Positions 42,053-51,658 of a DNA stretch of 64,000 nucleotides are shown here, piece by piece. The stretch is from the NCBI RefSeq assembly GCF_900104385.1, contig NZ_FNJA01000004.1, positions 417,871 to 481,870 on the forward strand, read 5' to 3'. A program made the translations under genes and the position numbers. A model generated the notes under the pieces. It ran no database searches and was not told the origin of the DNA. It was given only the letters and a program-made list of their open reading frames with translations. The stretch comes from Rhodoferax sp. OV413 (GTDB taxonomy: Bacteria > Pseudomonadota > Gammaproteobacteria > Burkholderiales > Burkholderiaceae_C). Position 1 is the stretch's first letter. Each line of letters starts with the position of its first letter.

Positions 42053-43156
42053 TTAAAACACCCGCTGCCAGACCCAGTAGCTGGCCAGCAGCAGTAGCGC
42101 GCGCGAGCCGCCGCGCACCACGATGCGCTCGTACCAGGGCTGGCGCACCAGCAGTTGCGACAGCAGCACCCACCCGGCCACGGCGGTCAGCTGGCCGGCT
42201 TCCACACCCAGGTTGAAGCCCGCCAGCGCCCAGGGCAGCAGGCCGGCGGGGGCCGCGGCTTCGATCAGCAGACCGGCAAAGCCATAGCCGTGCACCAGGC
42301 CAAAAGCCAGCGCCAACCGCTCGGGGCGCAGCACCGGCACCGGGTACAGGTTCAGCAGCGCGGTGACGCCGATGGACGCAGCAATCACCGGCTCGACCCA
42401 GACCGGAGAAGCCTCGGTCACGCCCAAGGTCGCCAGCACCAGGGTGATCGAATGGCCGATGGTGAAAGCGGTGATGGTGCGCAGCAGCGCCCACCAGGGA
42501 TTCGCCTGGCCGGCCACGCCACGGGCCAGCCGCAGCTGCAGCGGCAGCACCAGGGCCAGCAAAAAGGCCATGTGGTCGTAACCCTCCAGCAGGTGGTGCA
42601 TGCCCAGGGCCAGGTAGTCGAACACCGTCGCCAGGATGCCGCGCGGCGTGGCGGCGCTGGCCTGGCGCAGCGGCAAAGGCGCGGTCTGCTGCGGCGAGGT
42701 GGTGGCCAGCAGGTCGTGGCCATCCAGCTGGCCGGTGACGATGAGGCGGTGGTTCGCGTCCTCGGCCTTGAACAGGCTGTAGCGCCAGCCGAGTGCTGAA
42801 CCGGCTGCACAGTGGGCCGGGCTGCTGGCGCGCAGATAGGCGCCATCGCTGCGCCGTTCCAGACCGTCGTAACGCCATTGCAGCGCGCAGCCCGGGGTCG
42901 GTGCGTCCAGGCCGGTGTGGGTTTGCAGCAGGGCCAGCACCGCCGGTGTCGCGGCCTGCACCTCGGCCCAGGTGAGCTGGCCGTCGGCATTCGCATCGAT
43001 GGGCAGCAGCAGGTCCAGGTCCTTCAGGGCTACCGATAGCTGCAGGTTCAATGCGCCCTCGGTTTGGCGCACATCCAGATAGGCGTCGCTGCCCTTGTGG
43101 GCCCAGGCGGGGTTGACTAGCAGCGCGGCGCAGAGGATGGCAATCAGGTATTTCAT
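42053..43156 (-). CDS. HupE/UreJ-family membrane protein with EF-hand-like loop
   Basis: A 367-residue membrane protein: signal peptide, a soluble periplasmic domain (~20-190) with a calcium-loop pattern DANADGQLTWAE, then six or so helices of HupE/UreJ type with metal-site-like His (LGMHHLLEGYDH, IGHSITLVLATLGV, LVHGYGFAGLL). Related proteins transport nickel/cobalt. ATG 43156 has GGAG 6 nt upstream and overlaps the TPR gene stop (ATGA). Confidence 0.85.
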   Translation of the reverse strand: MKYLIAILCAALLVNPAWAHKGSDAYLDVRQTEGALNLQLSVALKDLDLLLPIDANADGQLTWAEVQAATPAVLALLQTHTGLDAPTPGCALQWRYDGLERRSDGAYLRASSPAHCAAGSALGWRYSLFKAEDANHRLIVTGQLDGHDLLATTSPQQTAPLPLRQASAATPRGILATVFDYLALGMHHLLEGYDHMAFLLALVLPLQLRLARGVAGQANPWWALLRTITAFTIGHSITLVLATLGVTEASPVWVEPVIAASIGVTALLNLYPVPVLRPERLALAFGLVHGYGFAGLLIEAAAPAGLLPWALAGFNLGVEAGQLTAVAGWVLLSQLLVRQPWYERIVVRGGSRALLLLASYWVWQRVF

Positions 43157-44277
43157 GGGGAACTCCGGGCGTCGACTAGGCCGGTGGCCTGCATCTCGGT
43201 CTGCAGCTGCTGCAGGGCGGCGCTGTCCTTGGCCTGGCGGGCGCTTTGCAGGGCCACCCACCAGTCGATGGGCTCACGCTGCAGGCCCAGGTTGCGCCGG
43301 GCGATGGCCAGCGCAGCCGGCGCGTCGTCGTCCAGCCACAGGGCGACCAGGGCTTGCTCGCGGCCGTGCAGGCTGAGGTCGTCGCCACGCCGGGCCAGCT
43401 CGCCGTTCCATTCGCGCAAGGTGCTGCGCAGCGGCTTCCAGCCCGGGTTGTCGAGGCGGCGCATGGCAGCCGCCTGGCGCAGCAGCACGGCGTCGGTCTG
43501 CGGCAGCGGCTGCAGTACGGCCAGCGCGTCGGCGGCCTTGCCGGTGCGCAGCAGCAGGTCAGCCAGGGCGATGCTGGTGTACAGGTCGGGCTCCTCTTGC
43601 AAGCTGCTTTGATAGGCGGCAAGGGCCGCGGCGTCATGGCCGGCGCGCTCTTCGCTCTCGGCCAGCAGCGAGTCCAGCCAGCTGCGCTGGCCCGCGTCCT
43701 GGGTTTGTGCGCGCAGCGCTAGCAGGCCTTTGCGGGCGGCGCCGGTCTGGCCTTGCAGCGACTGGGTTTCAAGCTGGCAGGCCTGGGCGTAGAAGTTTTG
43801 CCCGGCGCGGGCCACGGCTTCGCAGGCCCTCAAGGCCCGAGGGTACTGGCCGGACAGTCGCTCCAGCGCGGCCAGGTTCAGCCAGCCCTGGGCATGGCCG
43901 GGGTCACGCTGCAAGGCGGCCTGCAGCACGCTGCGCGCGGCCTGGAACTCGTGCCGGCCCTGCTGCACCGTGGCCTGCAGCACGGCCAGCGCCACCGGTG
44001 CATCGGCCTGGCCCCACCAGTGCGCCAGCGCGGCCTGGGCCCGGCCCCAGTAACGGGTGTCGCCGGTCTGGCGGGCGGTGGCGATATGGGCGCGCGCTTG
44101 GGCCGCGGCCGCCGCCGGGTCGGGCATGGCCGTCGCCGTTTGCGCCAGCCGCACGCGGGTGATGGCCGGCAGCCGCTCGATGACTTCGTCGCCGCGGCCC
44201 GGCCGCAGCTCGGTCACCGCCTGCGCCGCGCCGCACAGCAGCAAGCCGACCAGGCATAGGAATGGGGTGGTGCGCAT
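43153..44277 (-). CDS. Exported TPR-repeat protein
   Basis: A 374-residue protein with a signal peptide (FLCLVGLLLCGAAQA) and at least five degenerate TPR-type helix pairs (e.g. QGWLNLAALERLSGQYPRAL, LADLLLRTGKAADALAVL). It probably scaffolds protein partners in the periplasm. It overlaps the HupE-like gene by the ATGA motif and belongs with the DUF4331 gene upstream. Confidence 0.82.
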   Translation of the reverse strand: MRTTPFLCLVGLLLCGAAQAVTELRPGRGDEVIERLPAITRVRLAQTATAMPDPAAAAAQARAHIATARQTGDTRYWGRAQAALAHWWGQADAPVALAVLQATVQQGRHEFQAARSVLQAALQRDPGHAQGWLNLAALERLSGQYPRALRACEAVARAGQNFYAQACQLETQSLQGQTGAARKGLLALRAQTQDAGQRSWLDSLLAESEERAGHDAAALAAYQSSLQEEPDLYTSIALADLLLRTGKAADALAVLQPLPQTDAVLLRQAAAMRRLDNPGWKPLRSTLREWNGELARRGDDLSLHGREQALVALWLDDDAPAALAIARRNLGLQREPIDWWVALQSARQAKDSAALQQLQTEMQATGLVDARSSP

Positions 44278-44300
44278 GGTATGTACCGGTTGGAGTTGCG

Positions 44301-44358
44301 CTATATAAACAGGAGCTGCTTGCGCAGGTGAAATCTGCGCTACAGCCCTTTTTTCTTT
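44301..44358 (+). repeat. Interspersed palindromic repeat, copy 9
   Basis: Plus-oriented copy (GAGCTGCTTGCGCAGG ... CTGCGCTACAGCCC) upstream of the TPR gene, inside the DUF4331 cluster. Confidence 0.8.
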
Positions 44359-44408
44359 GGATTTCTCAGACTCCCCCAGACTGCTGAACGCAGCCTGGGG
44401 GGTGTCCG

Positions 44409-44672
44409 TCAGATGTCCGTGGGCTCATCCGACTCGCTGGTCGCCAGCACGGCATCACCGATCAGCACCGGATCGCGGCTGTCGCTGGTGTCGGCGATCT
44501 GCGCCTGGGCGAAGGCGATCACGTCGCCGACCCGGGCCTCCACGCCGACCGGCAGGTCGGTGCCCGGCACGTACTGCGTGACCGCAGCGCCATCGCCCCC
44601 ACCGCCGCCGCAGGCCACCAGCAAGCCCATCGCCACCGCGGCCGGCGCCGTCCATTGTTTGAAGTGCAACAT
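44409..44672 (-). CDS. Small lipoprotein of the DUF4331 cluster
   Basis: An 87-residue lipoprotein: MGLLVACGGGGG contains a lipobox-like VAC, followed by a short acidic mature part with no recognised domain. It lies 9 nt after the DUF4331 gene and is separated from the TPR gene by repeat copy 9. Confidence 0.72.
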   Translation of the reverse strand: MLHFKQWTAPAAVAMGLLVACGGGGGDGAAVTQYVPGTDLPVGVEARVGDVIAFAQAQIADTSDSRDPVLIGDAVLATSESDEPTDI

Positions 44673-44681
44673 GGCGGCTCC

Positions 44682-46313
44682 TTAGTAGCTGGCCGAACCG
44701 GAGTTCGGGGTGTTCAGGTAGGGGAAGCGGGTGAGGAAGGGCACGGTTGCCTGGTCTACGGCGTCGTGGATATTGGCCGAGCTGGCGCCCAGCGGCACGC
44801 TGGAGGTTTTGCAGGCCGATGTCAGGCTGGGCACGCCAGGCACGCTGTTCAGGCCCAGGCTGTTGTTGTCGCCGTTGATCACGCACAGGCCGCCGAGCAC
44901 GGCCACCAGGGCAATGTCGACCACGTCGTCCTTGGGCCGGCGGCCGTTCGGAAAACCGGCCAGGTCCACCGCCTGCGACAGATTCGCGGTACCGCCAACG
45001 CGCAGCACTTCACCCGCCACGCCGAGGCGGTTTTGCGAGGCAAATGGCACGGGCGCAATCGCGGTGTTCAGGCGCAGCACTTCGGACGGCGTAGGCGTAG
45101 TCGGCTTGTTCACGCCGGTGATACCGGTGAGAAACACGGTGGCCAGGTCGGTCCGCGGCAGGTTGGTGGGCGCCACAGCGGTGGCGTTGCCGGCCAGCAC
45201 CACGCCCAGCAGCGCGGGCAAGGTGGGGTTGGTTACGTAGCTGAGGAACTGGGTGTCGTCCTGCGGCTTGGAGGCATTGAACTTGTCCTTGTCGGGCAGG
45301 CCGATGACCAGCTCGTTGACCAGCGGGTTGCCCAGGCGCGAGACCTGCACCCAGGCGCCGCCGGCCTTTTCAGAGGTCTGGTGGCCCGAGCCGGGTTTGC
45401 CGTTCAGCAACCGCGCCTGGCGCATGCTGGCCGTGGTCCAGCCGCCGATCACCGGGTCGGTGCCGGCGGTCAGGCAGTCCTTGTGCACTTCGAGCGAAAT
45501 GGTGGTCACGTTGGCCTTCTGGATCACATGCTGGCCGCCGTTGCCGGCTGCGTCTTTGTTGGCCGGGTCGAGCAGGAAGGACGCCGGCGCGTTAACCAGG
45601 TCGAACACCGTGCCCAGGTTCACCGCAAAGCCTTCCTGACGCTGGCCGACAAACACCTTGCCCGTGTCCTTGCCGGCCGGGCAGCCGGGGATCTTGATGC
45701 TGTGGATGTGCTTTTGCGCGTAGGTCTCGTAGGCATTGGCATCGCCCAGGGTCTTGCTGCCGATGTAGTCCACCGGCTTCTCGAAAGTCTTGCTGCCGTC
45801 GCCCTTGGTGACGGCCGTGCTGCTGCCTTTGCGGCGGTCGCCGCGCACCAGATTCACGGTATAGGTTTCGTTCAGGTTCAGATTGGCGTCGTTGACGTTG
45901 GCCACGGTGCCGGCCTGGATCAGCGGAATCGCCACGTTGGCGCCGCCGATGGGCAAAGCCACGTTGTTCAGCTTGTTGTTGAAGCGGAACTGGAAGGTAA
46001 GGTCTTCCTTGGCGTCGCCGTTGTTGTCCAGGTGGATCTCGTACAGCGCGTTCGGGTCGAGCGAGAAGTAGTTGGGGCCGCCGTAGGGCGACTGCAGCGG
46101 CTGGTAGTTGGCGATCAGGGTCACGTAGTCGGACCGCCCGCCCGTGCCGTTGCCGGCCACGCCTTCGTAGCTGCGGAACATGTAGAAGTCGGTGCCGTCC
46201 ACCTTAGGGCTGGTGGTGATGAAGGGCGCCTCCCGGTGGCTGGAGGCAAACGCCGCGCCGCCTATGGCTAGAAGCAGGCAGGCTGCGGTGACTGGGCCGG
46301 TTTTGAATTGCAT
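44682..46313 (-). CDS. DUF4331 exported protein
   Basis: A 543-residue secreted protein with a signal peptide and the DUF4331 opening SSHREAPFITTSPKVDGTDFYMFRSYE. It contains acidic turns (HLDNNGDAKEDLTFQFRFNN) like calcium-binding loops. Function unknown. First gene of the cluster DUF4331 - lipoprotein - TPR - HupE/UreJ. The start at 46313 gives a good signal peptide, with GGAG just upstream. Confidence 0.85.
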   Translation of the reverse strand: MQFKTGPVTAACLLLAIGGAAFASSHREAPFITTSPKVDGTDFYMFRSYEGVAGNGTGGRSDYVTLIANYQPLQSPYGGPNYFSLDPNALYEIHLDNNGDAKEDLTFQFRFNNKLNNVALPIGGANVAIPLIQAGTVANVNDANLNLNETYTVNLVRGDRRKGSSTAVTKGDGSKTFEKPVDYIGSKTLGDANAYETYAQKHIHSIKIPGCPAGKDTGKVFVGQRQEGFAVNLGTVFDLVNAPASFLLDPANKDAAGNGGQHVIQKANVTTISLEVHKDCLTAGTDPVIGGWTTASMRQARLLNGKPGSGHQTSEKAGGAWVQVSRLGNPLVNELVIGLPDKDKFNASKPQDDTQFLSYVTNPTLPALLGVVLAGNATAVAPTNLPRTDLATVFLTGITGVNKPTTPTPSEVLRLNTAIAPVPFASQNRLGVAGEVLRVGGTANLSQAVDLAGFPNGRRPKDDVVDIALVAVLGGLCVINGDNNSLGLNSVPGVPSLTSACKTSSVPLGASSANIHDAVDQATVPFLTRFPYLNTPNSGSASY

Positions 46314-46424
46314 GGTGAGCTCCTGTGGGTCATGTCCATTGGTGCCAATTGGCCAGACAGATACGCAGGCGGCTTTACGCTGGATTCACATTTCTTCAAA
46401 CAAGCGCTGATTCATCTGCATTTG

Positions 46425-46478
46425 CTATGACTTGTGTAGCTGCTTGCGCAAGCGTTATCTGCGCCAGGACCACATTTC
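46425..46478 (+). repeat. Interspersed palindromic repeat, copy 10
   Basis: Plus-oriented copy (TAGCTGCTTGCGCAAG ... CTGCGCCAGGACC). Confidence 0.75.
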
Positions 46479-46546
46479 AGTAGAAACCCTTGGTACACCG
46501 GTGGACCCGCACCGTGGGGCCACCGCCGCAGTACCGGGCTGATTAC

Positions 46547-46560
46547 TTGATCTGCATCAA
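46547..46560. promoter_or_regulatory. FNR/Anr-type site upstream of the Aer-like gene
   Basis: TTGATCTGCATCAA is a perfect match to TTGAT-4 nt-ATCAA, the binding site of oxygen-sensing FNR/Anr regulators, ~105 bp before the chemoreceptor ATG. Confidence 0.7.
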
Positions 46561-46664
46561 GCAAGCCGCAAACAGGGGCCGCGTGAGCTTGATGCAGGCG
46601 GCTCACTGCGGCCTAATCGAGACTGTTACTGGATGTAGTTCTAGCCACTACAAATGAGAGTTTT

Positions 46665-48224
46665 ATGCGAACCAATCTGCCTGTTACCCAGCAAGAGTAC
46701 GACTACCCGTCCAGCGAGATGCTGGTCTCCACCACCAATACCCAGGGCGTCATCACCCACTGCAACAGCGCTTTCGTGCAGGTCAGTGGCTATGCCTATG
46801 AAGAGCTGATCGGCCAGCCGCACAACCTGATCCGGCACCCCGACATGCCGCCCGAGGCCTTCAAGGACATGTGGCAAACCATAGGCCGCGGCCGGCCCTG
46901 GACCGGCATGGTGAAGAACCGGCGCAAGGACGGCAGTTACTACTGGGTGCAGGCCCATGTGACCCCCATCATGGATGGCGGCAAGCCACGCGGCTATATG
47001 TCGGTGCGCACCAAGCCCACGCGGCAGCAGGTGCAGGACGCCGAACAGCTGTATGCGCGCATCCGCAGCGAGCGTGCATCCCAGCGCCACACATTTGAGT
47101 TGCAAGCCGGCGCGGTGCGTCTGCTGGGCTGGCGCGGCGCGCTGGCCAGCCTGAGCCACATCGGCTTCACCCAGCGCTACATGGTGGTGCTGGCCGGCAT
47201 GATCGCCCTGGGCCTGCTGCCGCTGCTGCTGGGCGTGCAGGGCACGGGCGGAATGCTGCTGCAGGTCGGTTTGCAGCTGGCCGGGGCCACTGTGATGGTG
47301 TGGTGGTTCAAGCGCCATGTATCCGACGTGATCGCCGAAGCCGAGCGCTTTGCCAGCGACCTGTCGGGCTGCAACCTGAACAGCCGTATCACCCTGGACC
47401 ACCCGGCTCCGCTGGGCACGCTGATACGCTGCCTGTGGCAGATCCAGATCAATCTGCGCGCCGTGATTGGCGATGTGCGCACCGAGATCAACGGCTTCAC
47501 CCAGACGGCCGCCGAGATCGCCGCCGGCAGCCTGGACCTGTCGGCCCGCACCGAGTCGCAGGCCAGCAGCCTGGAAGAAACTGCGGCCAGTATGGAAGAG
47601 CTGTCCAGCACCGTGCGGCAAACCGCCGACACCGCCCAGCAGGTGGCCCAGCAAGGCGAAATCAGCAGCAGCGTGGCGACCCGCGGCGGCCAGGCCGTGC
47701 ACCAGGTGGGCCTGGCGATGCAGAACATCAGTGCCTCGTCAAAGAAGGTGCAGGAGATCATCGGCGTGATCGAAAGCATTGCCTTCCAGACCAATATCCT
47801 GGCCCTGAACGCCGCCGTGGAAGCGGCCCGCGCTGGCGAGCAAGGCCGCGGCTTTGCGGTGGTGGCCACCGAGGTGCGGGCCCTGGCCCAGCGCAGCGCC
47901 ACGGCGGCCCGCGAGATCCGCACGCTGATTGCACAATCGGCCGAGCAGATCGCCGCCGGCACCCACCAAATGGACGACGCCGGCCAGACCATCGACGAGG
48001 TGGTGGCTTCGGTCAAGCAAGTCGACGCGCTGATCCGCCAGATCACCCATGCCACCAAAGAGCAGTCGCTGGGCATCTCGCAGGTCAACGAGGCCGTGAC
48101 CCAGCTGGACACCGTGACCCAGCAGAACGCCGCCCTGGTCGAGCAGTCGGCCGCCTCGGCCGAAGGCCTGAGCGACAGCAGCCTGAGCCTGGCGCGGGCG
48201 GTGCAAGTCTTCCACCTGCCCTGA
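46665..48224 (+). CDS. aer: Aer-like PAS chemoreceptor
   Basis: A 519-residue methyl-accepting protein. The N-terminal PAS (~15-120; [20 protein letters not shown]) resembles the FAD-binding PAS of Aer; a hydrophobic pair (~170-215) anchors it to the inner membrane; the MCP signalling domain contains the conserved tip [20 protein letters not shown]. It probably mediates energy/oxygen taxis. The downstream gene starts within its stop codon (ATGA). Confidence 0.93.
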   Translation: MRTNLPVTQQEYDYPSSEMLVSTTNTQGVITHCNSAFVQVSGYAYEELIGQPHNLIRHPDMPPEAFKDMWQTIGRGRPWTGMVKNRRKDGSYYWVQAHVTPIMDGGKPRGYMSVRTKPTRQQVQDAEQLYARIRSERASQRHTFELQAGAVRLLGWRGALASLSHIGFTQRYMVVLAGMIALGLLPLLLGVQGTGGMLLQVGLQLAGATVMVWWFKRHVSDVIAEAERFASDLSGCNLNSRITLDHPAPLGTLIRCLWQIQINLRAVIGDVRTEINGFTQTAAEIAAGSLDLSARTESQASSLEETAASMEELSSTVRQTADTAQQVAQQGEISSSVATRGGQAVHQVGLAMQNISASSKKVQEIIGVIESIAFQTNILALNAAVEAARAGEQGRGFAVVATEVRALAQRSATAAREIRTLIAQSAEQIAAGTHQMDDAGQTIDEVVASVKQVDALIRQITHATKEQSLGISQVNEAVTQLDTVTQQNAALVEQSAASAEGLSDSSLSLARAVQVFHLP

Positions 48225-50347
48225 TGTACCTAGCGTCCCAGGCCGGCCAAGGCATTGCGCCGGCCGCCGGCAGCATGCCGGCATCGGTACTCGACTCGCT
48301 GTACAGCCAGATCGCCATCATCGACCGCAGCGGCCAGATCCACTATGTGAACCAGGCCTGGCGCGACTTCGGCCACCACGGCCTGCCACCCCAGCACCCG
48401 TGGATAGGCAGCAACTACCTGGACCTGTGCCACGTCTACGCCGGCCACAGCCAGCATCCATCGGGCCAGGTGCTGGCCCAGATCCACGCAGTGCTGGACG
48501 GCCATGGCGAAGCCTTCGACTGGGAATACCCGTGCCACAGCGCGCAAGAAAAGCGCTGGTTCATGCTGCGCATATCGGTGCTGCGCGGCCACCCCGGTCA
48601 CTTCGTGGTGTCGCACCAGAACACCACCCGGCGCAAGCAGCAGCTGCTGGCCGGCCAGCAGGCGCTGCAGGCCACGGCCCAGCACAGCCAGGCGATTCTG
48701 GACAACATGGTCGACGGCGTCATCACCATCGATGCGCGCGGCCAGATGGAGTCGTTCAACAAGGCCGCCAGCGCCATCTTTGGCTACGCCCCGGACGAAG
48801 TGCTGGGCCGCAATGTTGCGATGCTGATGCCGGGGCCGCACCGCCAGCACCACGACAGCTATCTGCAGCACTTCCAGCGCACCGGCGAAGCCCGCGTCAT
48901 CGGCCTGCCGCGCGAGGTCGAGGGCCAGCGCAAGAGCGGCCAGGTCTTCCCCATGAGCCTGTCGGTTTCGCAGGTTGACCGCGCGGGCGAGCCAACCTTC
49001 ATCGGCATCGTGCGCGACATCACCCAGCGCCACCAGCGCGACGAAGAAATCCGCCGCCTGGCCTTCTACGACCCGCTGACCGGCCTGCCGAACCGGCGCC
49101 TGCTGATGGACCGCTTAAAGCAGGCCATGGCCAGCACAGTCCGCAATCGCCAGCACGGCGCGGTGATGTTTCTCGACCTGGACCACTTCAAGCAGCTCAA
49201 CGACACCCTGGGCCATGACGTGGGCGACCTGTTGCTGCAGCAGGTCGCCGCGCGGCTGCACGCCTGCATGCGCGAGGTCGACTGCGTGGCCCGCCTGGGC
49301 GGCGACGAGTTCGTGGTGCTGCTGGAGGCGCTGAGCCAGCAAGCCCATGAGGCCGCCACCCAGGCCGAGGCGATTGCCAACAAGATCCTCTACGCGCTGG
49401 GCCAGCCCTACACCCTGCGCGGCCAGGCGCATGACAGCACGCCCAGCATCGGCATCGTGGTGTTTGCCCAAGACCACGCCAGCCTGGACGAGTTGCTGAA
49501 GAAGGCCGATGTGGCGATGTACCAGGCCAAGTCGGCCGGGCGCAACACCGCCTGCTTTTTCGACCCCGCCATGCAGGCCGCGGTGCTGGCCCACGCCGAG
49601 CTGGAGAAAGACCTGCGCCACGGCCTGGAGCAGCACGAATTCGAGCTGCACTACCAGGTGCAGATGGACGGCCAGGGCGCGGCGGTGGGCGCCGAGGCCC
49701 TGGTGCGTTGGCACAGCCCGCAGCGCGGCCAGGTGTCGCCAGCGCAGTTCATCCCGCTGGCCGAGGAAAGCGGCATGATTCTGCCGCTGGGCCAATGGGT
49801 GCTGGAAACCGCCTGCGCCCAGTTGCAGGCCTGGGCCGGCCGCTCCGCCACCGCGGGCTGGACCATGGCGGTCAACGTCAGCGCCAGCCAGTTCGCCCAG
49901 GCCGACTTTGTAGCCAATGTGGCGGCCGCCCTGCAGCACACCGGCGCCGACCCGCACCTGTTGAAACTGGAGCTGACCGAGAGCATGCTGGTCAACGATG
50001 TGGAAGACGTGATCCTGAAGATGAACCAGCTGAAGGCCCAGGGCGTGTGCTTCTCGCTGGACGACTTTGGCACCGGCTACTCGTCGCTGTCGCACCTCAA
50101 GCGCCTGCCGCTGGATCAGCTGAAGATCGACCAGAGCTTTGTGCGCGACATCCTGACCGACCCCAGCGACGCGGTGATCGCCCGCACCATCGTGGCCCTA
50201 GGCCACAGCCTGGGGCTGGCGGTGATTGCCGAGGGTGTGGAAACCGCGGACCAGCGCGACTTCCTGGCCGGCCTGGGCTGCGACGCCTTCCAGGGCTACC
50301 ACTTTGGCCGGCCCGCGCCCGCAGCCGCGCTGCAGGCTTTTATGTAA
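48224..50347 (+). CDS. PAS-PAS-GGDEF-EAL c-di-GMP protein
   Basis: A 707-residue soluble signalling protein. Two PAS regions (~15-135 and ~150-270; FNKAASAIFGYAPDEVLGRN) precede GGDEF (LGGDEFVVLLEAL, intact) and EAL (GAEALVRW, DDFGTGYSSL, intact). The ATG overlaps the Aer-like stop in TGATG, so it is translationally coupled. This start is preferred because longer reading of this frame covers the Aer gene out of frame. Its stop codon is the first triplet of repeat copy 11. Confidence 0.92.
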   Translation: MYLASQAGQGIAPAAGSMPASVLDSLYSQIAIIDRSGQIHYVNQAWRDFGHHGLPPQHPWIGSNYLDLCHVYAGHSQHPSGQVLAQIHAVLDGHGEAFDWEYPCHSAQEKRWFMLRISVLRGHPGHFVVSHQNTTRRKQQLLAGQQALQATAQHSQAILDNMVDGVITIDARGQMESFNKAASAIFGYAPDEVLGRNVAMLMPGPHRQHHDSYLQHFQRTGEARVIGLPREVEGQRKSGQVFPMSLSVSQVDRAGEPTFIGIVRDITQRHQRDEEIRRLAFYDPLTGLPNRRLLMDRLKQAMASTVRNRQHGAVMFLDLDHFKQLNDTLGHDVGDLLLQQVAARLHACMREVDCVARLGGDEFVVLLEALSQQAHEAATQAEAIANKILYALGQPYTLRGQAHDSTPSIGIVVFAQDHASLDELLKKADVAMYQAKSAGRNTACFFDPAMQAAVLAHAELEKDLRHGLEQHEFELHYQVQMDGQGAAVGAEALVRWHSPQRGQVSPAQFIPLAEESGMILPLGQWVLETACAQLQAWAGRSATAGWTMAVNVSASQFAQADFVANVAAALQHTGADPHLLKLELTESMLVNDVEDVILKMNQLKAQGVCFSLDDFGTGYSSLSHLKRLPLDQLKIDQSFVRDILTDPSDAVIARTIVALGHSLGLAVIAEGVETADQRDFLAGLGCDAFQGYHFGRPAPAAALQAFM

Positions 50348-50400
50348 ACAAGGGCTGTGGCGCATATTCCACCTGCGCTAGCAGCTCTTATTTAAATAGC
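50345..50400 (-). repeat. Interspersed palindromic repeat, copy 11
   Basis: Minus-oriented copy (GGCTGTGGCGCATATTCC ... CTGCGCTAGCAGCTC) that begins at the stop codon of the GGDEF/EAL gene. Confidence 0.8.
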
Positions 50401-50401
50401 A

Positions 50402-51613
50402 CTACCAGTTCACCAGCGTGCCATCGTGCTGGAGCCGGTTCACCGGCAGGTAGGCGCGCTGGTACGGGTATTTGGCGGCCAGTTCTTCATTGATCTCCAC
50501 GCCGTGGCCTATGGTTTCGCCGCAGTGCATGTAGCCGTCTTTGAAGCTGTAGCTGTGCGGGAACACCTCGTCGGTCAGCTCGGTATGGCGCATGTATTCC
50601 TGCACGCCGAAGTTCGGCACCCAGGTGTCGAAATGCAGGGCCGTGCCCATGCACACCGGCGACAGATCGGTGGCGCCGTGGCAGCCGGTGCGCACCTGGT
50701 ACAGCGAGGCAAAGTCGGCAATCCGGCGCAGATGCGTGAGGCCGCCCGCATGCACGATGGTGGTACGGATGTAGTCGATCAGCTGGTTCTGGATCAGGTC
50801 CTTGCAGTCCCAGATGGTGTTGAAGATCTCGCCCACGGCCAGCGGCGTGGTGGTGTGCTGGCGGATCAGGCGGAAGGCGTCCTGGTTCTCGGCCGGGGTC
50901 GCATCTTCCATCCAGAACAGGTGAAAGGGTTCCAGCGACTTGCCCAGGCGCCCGGCTTCGATGGGCGTCAGGCGGTGGTGCACGTCGTGCAGCAAATGGA
51001 TGTCCGGGCCCACGGCCTGGCGCACCGCGTCGAACAGCTTGGGCGCGTGCAGCAGGTATTTCTCGCTGCTCCAGTCGTGCTCGCTGGGCAGGTTGCCATC
51101 AGCAGGTTCGTAGAACATATTGCCCTTGCCCACGCCGTACACCGCCTCCAGGCCGGGCACACCGCTTTGCGCGCGGATCGCCTTGTAGCCCATCTCTTTG
51201 TAGCGCAGCACTTCATCCACCGTGTGTTCAATGTCCTTGCCGTTGGCGTGGCCGTAGACCATCACGCCGGATCGGCTGCGGCCACCGAGCAGCTGGTACA
51301 GCGGCAGGTTTGCGGCCTTGGCCTTGATGTCCCACAGCGCGGTGTCGACGGCGGCAATCGCGCTCATGGTCACCGGGCCGCGGCGCCAGTAGGCGCCCTT
51401 GTACAGGTACTGCCAGATGTCTTCGATCTGGTGCGCATCGCGGCCGATCAGGCAGGGAATGACGTGGTCGTTCAGGTAGCTGACGACCGACAGCTCGCGG
51501 CCGTTCAGCGTGGCGTCGCCGATGCCGGTCAGGCCTTCGTCGGTTTCGATCTTCAGGGTGACGAAGTTGCGGCCGGGGCTGCAGACGATCACGCGGGCGT
51601 TGGTGATTTTCAT
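50402..51613 (-). CDS. manD: Mannonate dehydratase, enolase superfamily (ManD-type)
   Basis: A 403-residue barrel enzyme of the mandelate-racemase subgroup with the ManD length. Metal ligands: Asp in LLHDVHHR, Glu in [10 protein letters not shown], Glu in VGEIFNT; the catalytic-type His lies next to the first. It should dehydrate D-mannonate (or a similar sugar acid) to 2-keto-3-deoxygluconate. It is the last gene of the transporter operon and lies on the far side from a mannonate-oxidoreductase-like gene, supporting the assignment. Confidence 0.88.
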   Translation of the reverse strand: MKITNARVIVCSPGRNFVTLKIETDEGLTGIGDATLNGRELSVVSYLNDHVIPCLIGRDAHQIEDIWQYLYKGAYWRRGPVTMSAIAAVDTALWDIKAKAANLPLYQLLGGRSRSGVMVYGHANGKDIEHTVDEVLRYKEMGYKAIRAQSGVPGLEAVYGVGKGNMFYEPADGNLPSEHDWSSEKYLLHAPKLFDAVRQAVGPDIHLLHDVHHRLTPIEAGRLGKSLEPFHLFWMEDATPAENQDAFRLIRQHTTTPLAVGEIFNTIWDCKDLIQNQLIDYIRTTIVHAGGLTHLRRIADFASLYQVRTGCHGATDLSPVCMGTALHFDTWVPNFGVQEYMRHTELTDEVFPHSYSFKDGYMHCGETIGHGVEINEELAAKYPYQRAYLPVNRLQHDGTLVNW

Positions 51614-51658
51614 AAGTGTGTGGGTGGTGAAATTGAGAATGCAGAGCGGGAGCCGGCC

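Larger units (their letters stand above)
46314..46664. other. Divergent intergenic region
   Basis: 351 bp between the DUF4331 gene and the chemoreceptor gene. It contains repeat copy 10 and an FNR-type site; I see no gene. Confidence 0.6.

Noticed and set aside
47300..50347. A single 1015-residue protein combining the sequence before 48224 with the GGDEF/EAL protein.
   Set aside because: The first 308 codons lie out of frame over the chemoreceptor gene and read as low-complexity sequence; the ATG at 48224 overlaps the receptor stop and starts a PAS domain.
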